Shown piece after piece: positions 17,113 to 25,187 of a stretch of 64,000 bases of DNA (the first letter of the stretch is position 1; the number at the start of each line of letters is the position of its first letter). The DNA lies in NCBI RefSeq assembly GCF_004791585.1, contig NZ_SRUU01000029.1, forward strand, positions 18,425 to 82,424, written 5' to 3'. The stretch is from Mesorhizobium sp. M1C.F.Ca.ET.210.01.1.1. Its GTDB lineage: Bacteria > Pseudomonadota > Alphaproteobacteria > Rhizobiales > Rhizobiaceae. The position numbers and the translations under genes were made by a program. The notes beneath the pieces are model-generated. The model was not told the DNA's origin and did not search any database. It saw nothing but the letters and a program-made list of their open reading frames with translations.

Positions 17113-18261
17113 ATGCGTAGATGGAAAATCGCTTTGGGAACGGCGGTCGCGCTGGGCGCGATCTCGGTGGCAAGCGTCCACCTGCTGGACATGGGCAACC
17201 TTAGCGGCGGCACCGCGGGCGCCGCGCCCGCGCCTGCGGCCTTCGTCATGCCGGTGCCGGTGGTGAACGTGGTCAAGAAGACGCTGCCGATCTATCTCGA
17301 CTACGCCGCGCGCGTCGAATCGATCCGCAGCGTCACGCTGCAGGCGCGCGTGCCGGGCTATCTGCAGGAGCAGACCGCGGCCGACGGCAGCGACGTCAAG
17401 CAGGGCGACCGGCTCTACAGGATCGCGCCTGAGGATTACCAGGCAGCCCTCGACCAGGCGAAGGCGCAGGTCGAGCGCGACACCGCGACGCTCGAATATG
17501 CAAAGTCCAATCTCGGCCGCGGCACCGACCTCGCCAAAGCCGGCTATCTCGACAAGGACAGCTTCGACCAACGCACCAGCAATCTGCGCACGGCGCAAGC
17601 CGCGCTTGCCGTCGACCAGGCTGCGGTGCGGACGGCCGAGCTCAATCTCGGCTATGCCGAGATCAAGGCGCCCTTCCCGGGACGCATCGGCCGCAACCAG
17701 GCTTCGGTCGGCACGCTCGTCAGCGTCGCCGGCACCGTGCTCAACACACTGGTGCAGCTCGACCCAATCTACGTCACCTTCAATCCGAGCGAGACCGACC
17801 TCGTCCAGATCGAGGAAGCAAAGGCCGCCGGTCCGATCGCCGTCGACGTGCTGCTGCCCGGCGAGACCGAGCCCAGCCAGAAAGGCCAGCTCACTTTCAT
17901 CGACAACACGATCGATCATTCGACCGGCACGATCACGGCGCGGGCGACGATCGGCAATGCCAAGTTCAGACTGCTTCCCGGCCAGTATGTGCGCGTGCGG
18001 CTGCATGTGAAGGAACAGCCCAACACGCTGATGGTGCCGCAGGTGGCGCTCGGCTCCAGCCAGCTCGGCAAGTACCTCTACGTGCTGGGCAAGGGCAACA
18101 CCGTTGACCAGAAGCTGGTATCGCTCGGGCCGACCGATGGCGATCTGATTTCCGTGACCTCCGGCATCTCCGAGAGCGATCAGGTGATCACGGGCAATTT
18201 GCAGAAGATCGGACCCGGAATGCCGGTTTCTCCCTTGCCGCAACCGAAACCGGCCAGCTGA
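17113..18261 (+). CDS. RND efflux periplasmic adaptor (membrane fusion protein)
   Basis: Adaptor of 382 residues linking the pump to an outer-membrane channel. After an N-terminal hydrophobic anchor (residues 6-24) come the barrel-sandwich/lipoyl half motifs (LQARVPGYLQEQ and ADGSDVKQGDRLYRI), a helical hairpin (about 95-165) and the second half motif (IKAPFPGRIGRNQ). Beta-barrel and membrane-proximal domains end the protein. No lipobox is visible, so it is anchored by a signal segment rather than a lipid. I chose the ATG at 17113 because GGAG precedes it by seven bases; an in-frame ATG at 17101 is possible. The C-terminal tail is Pro/Lys rich. Confidence 0.92.
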   Translation: MRRWKIALGTAVALGAISVASVHLLDMGNLSGGTAGAAPAPAAFVMPVPVVNVVKKTLPIYLDYAARVESIRSVTLQARVPGYLQEQTAADGSDVKQGDRLYRIAPEDYQAALDQAKAQVERDTATLEYAKSNLGRGTDLAKAGYLDKDSFDQRTSNLRTAQAALAVDQAAVRTAELNLGYAEIKAPFPGRIGRNQASVGTLVSVAGTVLNTLVQLDPIYVTFNPSETDLVQIEEAKAAGPIAVDVLLPGETEPSQKGQLTFIDNTIDHSTGTITARATIGNAKFRLLPGQYVRVRLHVKEQPNTLMVPQVALGSSQLGKYLYVLGKGNTVDQKLVSLGPTDGDLISVTSGISESDQVITGNLQKIGPGMPVSPLPQPKPAS

Positions 18262-18270
18262 TAACCCCCA

Positions 18271-19209
18271 TCAGTCCCGGTCCGACGGCGCCCCCGGCTC
18301 CCACGCCGGGGGCGCCGTTTTGCTAAGAAGTCCTACCAGCCCAGCGATGTCGGCACGCTCGGCCTTCGCCGGGAGCATGAAGGCGCAATAGGGCTGGCCG
18401 AGGCGAACCGAGATGAACGACAGCGCGATCAGCCGGCCGGCTTCGAGATCGGCGGCGGCCATGATCCTCTGCCCGAGTGCCACGCCCAGCCCCAGTCTTG
18501 CGGTGCCGATCGCCAGGCTGGAGAGACCGACGCGGCGACCGTGCGAAGGATCCGGCGCGCGGTTGCCGCCCGCCGCCGCGAACCAGTCCGCCCAGGTCGG
18601 GTGCGAGGCATAGTTCGGCCCCCAGTTGGTGTGGATGAACTGGCTTTCATGCACGTTCGACAGATCGAAACCTTCGTTGCCGTGGCGCTGCCAGAACTCC
18701 GGCGACGCGACGGGCAGCACGTCGTCATGGACGAGACGGACCATTTTCAGCGCGGGATAGTGGTAGTCGCCGTAGGAGATGCGGAGATCGATGTTCTGGC
18801 GCACGACGTCGACGGGATCGTCCTCGACGCGGACATCGATCGCCATCTGCGGAAAACCGTCGAGCAGTATGGCGAGCCGCGGCGCCAGCCACAGTTCGGC
18901 CAGAGAGGACGGCACGCTGACGACAAGGCGGGTGCGCAAGCCGCCTTCCAGCATGCGCCGGCCGACCGCGGCGATCTCGCCCAGCGCCCGCGCCGTCTGC
19001 GGGTAGATGGCATGGCCGGCATCGGTGAGCGCGATGCGGTTGCCGTTGCGCACGAACAATTGCTTGCCGAACCAGTCTTCCAGATTGCGGATCTGCTGGC
19101 TGACCGCGGCCGACGACACGCCAAGCTCGGTGGCGGCAAGCGTGAAGCTGCCGGCGCGCGCAGCGACCTCGAAAGCCCTGACCGCGTTGAGTGGCGGAAG
19201 CTTTTCCAT
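18271..19209 (-). CDS. LysR family transcriptional regulator (GcvA-like)
   Basis: Regulator of 312 residues. An N-terminal winged helix (LPPLNAVRAFEVAARAGSFT, then ELGVSSAAVSQQIRNLE) precedes a two-lobe effector domain. The NAVRAFEVAAR opening is typical of the GcvA subgroup. It is divergent from the 2-oxoglutarate dioxygenase gene (101-bp gap), so it is probably that gene's activator. I chose the ATG at 19209. Its last codons overlap a strong stem-loop (18285-18321) that terminates the convergent pump operon, so this stretch serves two functions. Confidence 0.9.
   Translation of the reverse strand: MEKLPPLNAVRAFEVAARAGSFTLAATELGVSSAAVSQQIRNLEDWFGKQLFVRNGNRIALTDAGHAIYPQTARALGEIAAVGRRMLEGGLRTRLVVSVPSSLAELWLAPRLAILLDGFPQMAIDVRVEDDPVDVVRQNIDLRISYGDYHYPALKMVRLVHDDVLPVASPEFWQRHGNEGFDLSNVHESQFIHTNWGPNYASHPTWADWFAAAGGNRAPDPSHGRRVGLSSLAIGTARLGLGVALGQRIMAAADLEAGRLIALSFISVRLGQPYCAFMLPAKAERADIAGLVGLLSKTAPPAWEPGAPSDRD
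18285..18321 (+). terminator. Rho-independent terminator of the efflux operon, inside the LysR coding end
   Basis: A 14-bp perfect stem (18285-18298 with 18305-18318, loop TCCCAC) is followed by TTT, giving a U run on the plus strand. It lies 24 bp after the adaptor stop codon and encodes part of the C-terminus of the convergent LysR protein on the other strand. Confidence 0.75.
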
Positions 19210-19309
19210 ACGGACCTTCACCAAGTTTTTCTTGCGGAAGCCTAACAATTTTACGCGTTGAGAGAAAGATTTCCTTGCTGTCTAGTGACCTCAGATTTTG
19301 GAGGACACA

Positions 19310-20101
19310 ATGATCGAAGACATTCTCGACCTCGACCGCTACCCGCTCGACCGCGAAGGCAGCCCCGAATCGCAGCGGCTGGTGGAGGAATCGACCGCTG
19401 CGCTCAACGCCAACGGCATGTTCAACCTGGAAGGCTTCCTGCGCCCGGGCATTGCCGAAAGAGCCGTCGCGGAAATCCGGCCGGTGATGGACGCGCGCTC
19501 GCACGAGCACAGGCGTATGCACAACATCTACTTCAAACCGTCGATCCCGGAGCTTTCGCCCGACCACCCGGCGCTGCGCAAGGTCGAGACGATCAGCCAC
19601 ACGGTCTGCGCCGACCAGATTCCTGGCAGCATCGTTCTCTCGATCTACGAATATGAACCGCTGGTGCGGTTCCTGGCGGTGACGATGGACAAGCCGCAAT
19701 TGCATGTCATGCAGGATCCGCTCGCCCGCGCCAATGTCATGGGCTATCGGGCCGGCGAGGCGTTGAACTGGCACTTCGACCGCTCGGAGTTCACCACGAC
19801 GCTCCTGCTCCAGGGCCCGGAGCGCGGCGGCGACCTCGAATACCGCACCGACCTGCGTTCGGACGACGACCCGAACTACGAAGGCGTCGCCAGGCTGCTC
19901 GAGGGGCGCGATCCGGAAGCGAAGATCCTGCGCATGAAGGCCGGCACGCTCAATGTCTTCCGCGGCAAGAACACCGCGCACCGCGTCACAACGGTCGAAG
20001 GCGAGCGGGAGCGTATGATAGCGGTCTTCTCCTATTATGAGCGCCCCGGCGTCATGTTCACCGACGAGGAGCGGATCGGCTTTTATGGTCGGGCTGCATA
20101 G
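19310..20101 (+). CDS. 2-oxoglutarate/Fe(II)-dependent dioxygenase
   Basis: Predicted non-haem iron hydroxylase of 263 residues. The HxD iron-binding motif is NWHFDRSEF (His155, Asp157), the distal histidine is in KNTAHRVT (His224), and Arg235 is a likely 2-oxoglutarate anchor. The layout (HFD, EFTTTLLLQ, GGDLEY, GTLNVFRGKNTAHRVT) recalls, from memory, the BesD/HalD group of amino-acid-modifying enzymes. With an Asp in the motif rather than Gly, hydroxylation is expected, not halogenation. The ATG has GGAGG five bases upstream. It is divergent from a LysR gene and precedes the GntR/enolase operon, so a hydroxylated amino acid or related acid is a plausible intermediate. Confidence 0.85.
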   Translation: MIEDILDLDRYPLDREGSPESQRLVEESTAALNANGMFNLEGFLRPGIAERAVAEIRPVMDARSHEHRRMHNIYFKPSIPELSPDHPALRKVETISHTVCADQIPGSIVLSIYEYEPLVRFLAVTMDKPQLHVMQDPLARANVMGYRAGEALNWHFDRSEFTTTLLLQGPERGGDLEYRTDLRSDDDPNYEGVARLLEGRDPEAKILRMKAGTLNVFRGKNTAHRVTTVEGERERMIAVFSYYERPGVMFTDEERIGFYGRAA

Positions 20102-20144
20102 GCCGAGCCTGCGGCCATCCAGAATCCCGAAATAGTCTCTTGTT

Positions 20145-20160
20145 AGATTGTCGACAATCT
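20145..20160. promoter_or_regulatory. Perfect 16-bp palindrome, likely GntR operator
   Basis: AGATTGTCGACAATCT is a perfect palindrome with the TTGTCGACAA core expected for FCD-type GntR regulators. It lies 37 bp upstream of the GntR gene at 20197 and suggests autoregulation and control of the downstream enolase genes. Confidence 0.7.
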
Positions 20161-20196
20161 GCTTGTCTTGCAGCCGGTTCACCCGGAGCGAGACGC

Positions 20197-20886
20197 ATGG
20201 CGAAACTGGATTTCAGTCCGATCGCGGATACGACGCGCAGGGCGGAGATCGTCGCCCTGCTCAGGCGCGCCATCCTGACCGGCCAGTTGGAGCCCGGGCA
20301 GAAGCTCAACGAGCTCAGGATTTCCGAGCAGATGCGGGTAAGCCGCGCGCCATTGCGCGAGGCGATGCGCGAACTGGTGCAGGAAGGCATCCTGACCAGC
20401 ATTCCCTATGCCGGAACCTTCGTCATCGACGTCACCGCCAAGGACATCATCGACGCCTATTCGTTGAACAAGGTGCTCGATGAATTCGCCATCGAGCTCG
20501 CCTGGCCCCTGCGCGACCGGCGCTTCTTCGACGAGCTCGACCGCCGCCACGAAGCGGTCAAACAAGCGACGCGGGCGCTCGACACCACGCGCCAGATCGA
20601 GACGGCGCTGCAGTTGCACGGGCTGATCTACGAATGGGCCGACAATTCCGTGCTGCTCGAGACCTGGCAGCGGCTGACCAGCCGCCTGCAGATGTACTTC
20701 GCCCTGCATCAGCGGGCCCGCAACGAGCCGGTGCCGGCTGAGGATGTGCACGAGACTTATGTGGCGCTGCTCAAGGGCTCCGACATGCGCGCCGCCCAGC
20801 GCCACGCGCGCGAGCATATCGACCTCGATTTCGAAGAGCTTCTTGCCTATGCGCGCGGCCTCGAAAAGCGCGCCTCGAAGAACTGA
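20197..20886 (+). CDS. GntR family transcriptional regulator (FCD subfamily)
   Basis: Regulator of 229 residues with an N-terminal winged helix (TGQLEPGQKLNELRISEQMR, then VSRAPLREAMRELVQEGIL) and a helical FCD domain. The ATG at 20197 follows GGAGCGAG. It lies upstream of the two enolase-superfamily genes on the same strand with a 26-bp gap, so it is probably co-transcribed with them. The palindrome at 20145-20160 is the likely binding site. FCD regulators commonly sense pathway carboxylates, which fits the acid-sugar or amino-acid dehydratase type enzymes next to it. Confidence 0.9.
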   Translation: MAKLDFSPIADTTRRAEIVALLRRAILTGQLEPGQKLNELRISEQMRVSRAPLREAMRELVQEGILTSIPYAGTFVIDVTAKDIIDAYSLNKVLDEFAIELAWPLRDRRFFDELDRRHEAVKQATRALDTTRQIETALQLHGLIYEWADNSVLLETWQRLTSRLQMYFALHQRARNEPVPAEDVHETYVALLKGSDMRAAQRHAREHIDLDFEELLAYARGLEKRASKN

Positions 20887-20912
20887 CCCACTCGCGGACA
20901 ACGGACCCCAAC

Positions 20913-22016
20913 GTGAAGATCAAAAGCATAAAGGCCTATCATGTCGTGCAGCCCTTCGTGGACGGCCCTTACCGCATGTCGAAGGGGCGGGTCGCCGACT
21001 GTTTCGACGCGGTGATCGTCGCCATCACCTCTGACACAGGCGTGACCGGCTGGGGCGAGATGGCGCCGCTCGGCAATTTCTACTCCGCCGCGTTTCCGGC
21101 CGGCACCCGCGCCGGCGTGCCGGAAATCGCGCCGCATCTCATCGGCCACGATCCGCGCGGGCTTGCCGGCATCGGCAGGCTGATGGACACGGTGTTCAAG
21201 GGCCATCCTTATGTGAAGGCCGCGCTCGACATGGCTTGCTGGGATCTCGCCGCCCGCGCCGCCGACGTGCCGCTGGTGACCATGCTCGGCGGCCGCGAGA
21301 GCGAGACGGCCGAACTCTACAGGGTCGTCACCCACGGCACGGTCGACCAGATGGCGGCCCTTGCCAAGCGTATCGTCGCCGAAGGCTACCACCGGCTGCA
21401 GGTCAAGGTCGGCGGCAATGTGCGCGACGACATCGACCGGGTCACGGCCGTTGCCGCCGCCGTGCCGAAGGGCGCGGTGATCTTCTGCGACGCCAATGCC
21501 GGCTGGACGCCCTATCAGGCGCGCCAGTTTGCCGATGCCACGCGCGGCATCGACTACACGTTCGAGCAGCCCTGCACGACGATTGAGGAGAACATGTCGG
21601 TGCGCCGCATGCTGGACAAGCCGATGGTGCTCGACGAATCCGTCACGTCGCTGGGTGAGATGCTGGAAATCCATCGCCGCGGCGCGGCGGACGGGCTGAC
21701 GCTGAAGATCTCGCGACTGGGCGGGGTGACGCAGACACGGCTGATCCGCGACGTCGCGGTCGATCTCGGCTTCATGATCACCGTGGAAGACACCGGCGGC
21801 GCCGAGATCGACACCGCCGCCATGGCGCATCTGTCGCTGTCGACGCCGGAGGAGCGCCGCCTGCATGCGATCGCCTTCCACGAATGGGTGACGGTGCGCA
21901 CCGCTTCCAACAAGCCGCCGGTAACCGGCAGCCGCATGGGCATTCCCGATGGTCCCGGCCTCGGCATCGATGTTGTGCCGGATTTGCTCGGCAAGCCCTT
22001 CTTCGAGATCGGCTGA
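20913..22016 (+). CDS. Mandelate racemase/muconate lactonizing enzyme (enolase superfamily), member 1
   Basis: Predicted Mg-dependent racemase, epimerase or dehydratase of 367 residues. The lid domain is residues 1-120 and the barrel follows. Readable active-site residues are Lys165 (LQVKVGG), the metal ligands Asp193 (CDANAGW), Glu218 (FEQP) and Asp241 (LDES), and Lys265 (TLKISRLGG) on the opposite face. The first position of the usual KxK motif is Gln here. Similar sets occur in hydroxyproline-type dehydratases and epimerases of the MLE subgroup, but substrate cannot be read from motifs alone. It starts with GTG and is followed after 2 bp by a second, distinct enolase-family gene. Confidence 0.88.
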   Translation: MKIKSIKAYHVVQPFVDGPYRMSKGRVADCFDAVIVAITSDTGVTGWGEMAPLGNFYSAAFPAGTRAGVPEIAPHLIGHDPRGLAGIGRLMDTVFKGHPYVKAALDMACWDLAARAADVPLVTMLGGRESETAELYRVVTHGTVDQMAALAKRIVAEGYHRLQVKVGGNVRDDIDRVTAVAAAVPKGAVIFCDANAGWTPYQARQFADATRGIDYTFEQPCTTIEENMSVRRMLDKPMVLDESVTSLGEMLEIHRRGAADGLTLKISRLGGVTQTRLIRDVAVDLGFMITVEDTGGAEIDTAAMAHLSLSTPEERRLHAIAFHEWVTVRTASNKPPVTGSRMGIPDGPGLGIDVVPDLLGKPFFEIG

Positions 22017-22018
22017 CA

Positions 22019-23203
22019 ATGAAGATCCGGCGCATCAAGGCAACGCCGATCAACTACAGGCTGGAAGCGCCTTACGTCTGGGTGTTCGGCGAACTCGACG
22101 GCTTCTCGCCGACCATTGTCGAGGTCGAGACCGAGGACGGGCTCGTCGGCGTCGGCGAAGCGCCGACACCAGCGGCCGCTGCGATCATCAACGACGCGCT
22201 GGCGCCCCGGCTAGCCGGCCATGACGCCTTCGACATCGCCGGCGCCGAGCATGTCTGCCTGCCCTTCTGGACCGGCGTGCAGTCGATCAACGATCGCACC
22301 CGCATCATGGCCTTCGGCGCCGTCGAAATGGCGCTGTGGGACCTGCGTGGCAAGGCCTGGAAGCAGCCGCTCTATCAGTTGCTCGGCGGCGCGGTGCGCA
22401 AGGAAATCCCCTTCACCGATTATTTCTCGCTACGCGGCGACGGGGCGAAGGTGAAGGGCGAAAAAACGCCGGAAGCGGTCGCCGATTACTGCGTCGAACT
22501 CCACGAGCGGCACGGCACGACCTTCTTCGAAGGCAAGTTCTCGACGCAGGATCCGAAGGTCTCGCTGAGGATGGTCGAGCTGATCCGAGACAAGCTCGGC
22601 GACGATGCGATGATCCGCATCGATTCCAACCAGGCCTATTCGCTCGCCACCGCCAGGCAACTGGCGCGGCCGCTGGAAGAGTTGGGCGTCCGCAACTGGG
22701 AGAATCCGGTGGCGACGATCGAGGAGATGCGGGAGCTCCGCCGCCACACCTCGATCCCGTTCTCGACCCACAACATCGACATCGCGCGCGCCATGGATCT
22801 CAAGGTGCCGGATGCCTTCGTCGGCAACCCGACGGCGCATGGCGGCATCGGCCGCTTGCTGCGCTTCGTTGGGGCCTGCGAACATGCCGGCATCGACTAC
22901 TGGTGCTACAGCGGCGACACCGGCATCGGCAGCGCCTGCTACCTGCATCTTTGCGCAGCGCTCGGCTGGATCAGGGAGCCCAACCAGTCGCTTTTCCGCA
23001 TGTGGCCGACGGACGTCATCGAGGAAGGGCCGTTCGCGCCGAAGAACAACACCGTGCCGGTGCCGGAAGGCCATGGCCTCGGCATCACCTTGTCGCGTGA
23101 CAGGCTCGCCGCCTGTCATCGCGATTTCGTCGAGAACGGACCCTGCAACAAATACCACGACCCGGAAAAGCCGGGCACATACCGCCGACTGCCGTTGAAC
23201 TAG
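22019..23203 (+). CDS. Enolase superfamily protein, member 2 (glucarate-dehydratase-like motif set)
   Basis: Predicted enzyme of 394 residues. The motifs differ from member 1: Lys173 lies in FEGKFS rather than a KxK pair, Asp202/Asn204 in RIDSNQ, and Glu228 in NWENP. The third metal-ligand position reads PFSTHN (Asn252 instead of Asp/Glu), which recalls the PTATN segment of glucarate dehydratases. Downstream are VGNPTAHGGIGRLLRF and a Cys-Tyr-Ser-Gly-Asp loop (near 297-300). The ATG is 2 bp after the stop of member 1, so the genes are coupled. A dehydratase of an acid sugar-like or hydroxy-acid substrate is possible. I cannot name it. Confidence 0.85.
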   Translation: MKIRRIKATPINYRLEAPYVWVFGELDGFSPTIVEVETEDGLVGVGEAPTPAAAAIINDALAPRLAGHDAFDIAGAEHVCLPFWTGVQSINDRTRIMAFGAVEMALWDLRGKAWKQPLYQLLGGAVRKEIPFTDYFSLRGDGAKVKGEKTPEAVADYCVELHERHGTTFFEGKFSTQDPKVSLRMVELIRDKLGDDAMIRIDSNQAYSLATARQLARPLEELGVRNWENPVATIEEMRELRRHTSIPFSTHNIDIARAMDLKVPDAFVGNPTAHGGIGRLLRFVGACEHAGIDYWCYSGDTGIGSACYLHLCAALGWIREPNQSLFRMWPTDVIEEGPFAPKNNTVPVPEGHGLGITLSRDRLAACHRDFVENGPCNKYHDPEKPGTYRRLPLN

Positions 23204-23460
23204 GAGACCGCCAAAGGAAAGGAGGCATCAGACCGAGTAGAAGAAGCGGCCGCGATTTCAATCGGACCGCAAGACCGGAGATGGCATGCATCAAGAAAAT
23301 CTGATTTTCCCGCATCCAAGAGCGGATGGATCGGACCAGACTGCATGCTAAAGTTCGTTCGACCGAAATTCCTGACGATGGCCGGGACAGGAGAACTCCA
23401 CGGAACTCGTCGACCGGAACGCACTCGCCAACCACAAGAACTGGGGAAGGGCTTAGACCC

Positions 23461-25125
23461 ATGAGCAAGAACTACCGCATTCTCGATCTCATCCGGCGCA
23501 ACCGCACGCCGCTCGAAAACCACCTCATCGATGGCCTTATCGACGGCCGCGTCAGCCGCCGCGATTTCGTGCGCCACGGCAGCCTGCTCGGCCTGTCGTT
23601 GCCGCTTCTCGGCCGCATCGGCATGGCCGCGGGTTTCGGCGCCGCGCCATCGCTTGCCCGCGCTCAAGCGGCGCCCGGCGCCACCATCCGCGTCGGCAGC
23701 AGCGTGCCGGCCGCGGCGATCGACCCGGTCACCATCGCCGACGCCGGCGGCCTGCTGGTGATGCAGCAGGTGGCCGAATTCCTCTGCATCGACGGTCCGG
23801 ACCTGGTGCTGAAGCCGGCGCTGGCCGAAAGCTGGAAGCCGAATGCCGACGGCACGGTGTGGACGTTCACGCTGCGCAAGGGCGTGAAATTCCATTCAGG
23901 CGGCGAGATGAAGGCCGAGGACGTGGTGGCCAGCATCGACCGCCTTGCCGATCCCGCCAATTCGTCCAACGCGCTGTCGGTGTTCACCGGCATCCTGCAG
24001 AAGGGCAACACCAAGAAGGTCGACGACTACACGGTCGAATTCCACCTCGACGCGCCGAACGGCAACTTCCCCTACATGGTGTCGTCCGACAACTACAACG
24101 CCGTGATCATCCCGGCGAGCTACAAGGGCGACTATGAGAAGAGCTTCGACGGCACGGGGCCGTTCAAGCTGGAGAAGTACACGCCCAAGGTCGGCGCTTC
24201 CTTCGTGCGCAACGAGGACTATTGGGGCGAGAAGGCCTTGCCGGAACGCACCGAATTCACCTTCTTCACCGACATCCAGCCGCAGATCCTGGCGCTGCAG
24301 GGCGGCCAGATCGACATCATCAACCAGATGCCGGTGCTGGCCGGCGTCGGCCTGCTCAACGATCCGAATGTCGACATCATCAGCCTGAAGTCGGTGGCAC
24401 ACCAGCAACTGCATCTGCGCTGCGATTCCGATCCGTTCAAGGATCCGCGCGTGCGCCGGGCAATCGCGCTCAGCATCGACCGCAAGAAGCTCGTCGCCGG
24501 CCTGATGAAGGGCCGCGCCCAGGAAGGCAACGACAGCCCGTTTGCGAGCGCCTATCCGTCGACCGACACCAGCGTGCCGCAGCGCGAGCAGGACATCGCG
24601 CAGGCCAAGCAGCTGATGGAAGCGGCCGGCGCCGGCAAGGGCTTCAAGGTGACGCTGACCACCGAGCGCTATCTGGAAATCCCCGAATACGCCCAGCTCA
24701 TCCAGAATTGGGTCAAGGAGATCGGCATCGAGCTCGAGCTCAACATCCTCGACCAGGGCGCCTATTACGGCGATGCGGTGTTCGGCAAGTCGAACTGGCT
24801 GGACTCGGTGATGGGCATCACCGACTACGGCCATCGCGGCGTGCCGAATGTCTATCTCGCGGCGCCGCTGAAGAGCGACGGCACCTGGAATGCCGCCCAC
24901 TTCAAGAACAAGGACTACGACCAGCTGGCGACCAGCTATATCGCGGCCCTCGACCTCGAGGCGCAGAAGGCCAGCGCCGGCAAGATCCAGAAGCTGCTGC
25001 TCGAGGAAACGCCGGTGATCTTCGGCTATTTCTACGACTACCTGACGGCGACGGCGAAGGGTGTGACCGGCGTGCAGCCGACCGCCATGTCGCAGCTGTT
25101 CCTGGACAAGGCGGCGAAGGCCTGA
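23461..25125 (+). CDS. Peptide/opine-type ABC transporter substrate-binding protein 1 (Tat signal)
   Basis: Periplasmic binding protein (DppA/OppA, SBP_bac_5 type) of 554 residues. The N-terminal twin-arginine motif SRRDFVRHGS (near residue 32) precedes a hydrophobic stretch, so export by Tat is likely. The mature part has the family segments ESWKPNADGTVWTFTLRKGV and GTGPFKLEKY. It heads the transporter operon followed by two permeases and a fused ATPase. A close paralogue is encoded at 30075. The 257 bp upstream hold no gene; I see a few short inverted repeats but no clear operator. Confidence 0.9.
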   Translation: MSKNYRILDLIRRNRTPLENHLIDGLIDGRVSRRDFVRHGSLLGLSLPLLGRIGMAAGFGAAPSLARAQAAPGATIRVGSSVPAAAIDPVTIADAGGLLVMQQVAEFLCIDGPDLVLKPALAESWKPNADGTVWTFTLRKGVKFHSGGEMKAEDVVASIDRLADPANSSNALSVFTGILQKGNTKKVDDYTVEFHLDAPNGNFPYMVSSDNYNAVIIPASYKGDYEKSFDGTGPFKLEKYTPKVGASFVRNEDYWGEKALPERTEFTFFTDIQPQILALQGGQIDIINQMPVLAGVGLLNDPNVDIISLKSVAHQQLHLRCDSDPFKDPRVRRAIALSIDRKKLVAGLMKGRAQEGNDSPFASAYPSTDTSVPQREQDIAQAKQLMEAAGAGKGFKVTLTTERYLEIPEYAQLIQNWVKEIGIELELNILDQGAYYGDAVFGKSNWLDSVMGITDYGHRGVPNVYLAAPLKSDGTWNAAHFKNKDYDQLATSYIAALDLEAQKASAGKIQKLLLEETPVIFGYFYDYLTATAKGVTGVQPTAMSQLFLDKAAKA

Positions 25126-25149
25126 GAGCGAACAAGCTTTTTCCCTGAC

Positions 25150-25175
25150 AGCCGGCTCTCCACGGAGAGCCGGCT
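25150..25175 (+). other. Intercistronic hairpin after the binding-protein gene
   Basis: AGCCGGCTCTC (25150-25160) pairs perfectly with GAGAGCCGGCT (25165-25175) around a four-base loop, 24 bp after the binding-protein stop. There is no U run, so an RNA-stabilising or attenuating hairpin is more likely than a full terminator. Confidence 0.65.
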
Positions 25176-25187
25176 CCAATAGGAGTA

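Noticed and set aside
14736..17276. Open frame of 846 codons opposite the first RND pump
   Set aside because: Same reason: low-information Arg/Asp/Glu/His-rich translation, and the other strand encodes a complete pump.
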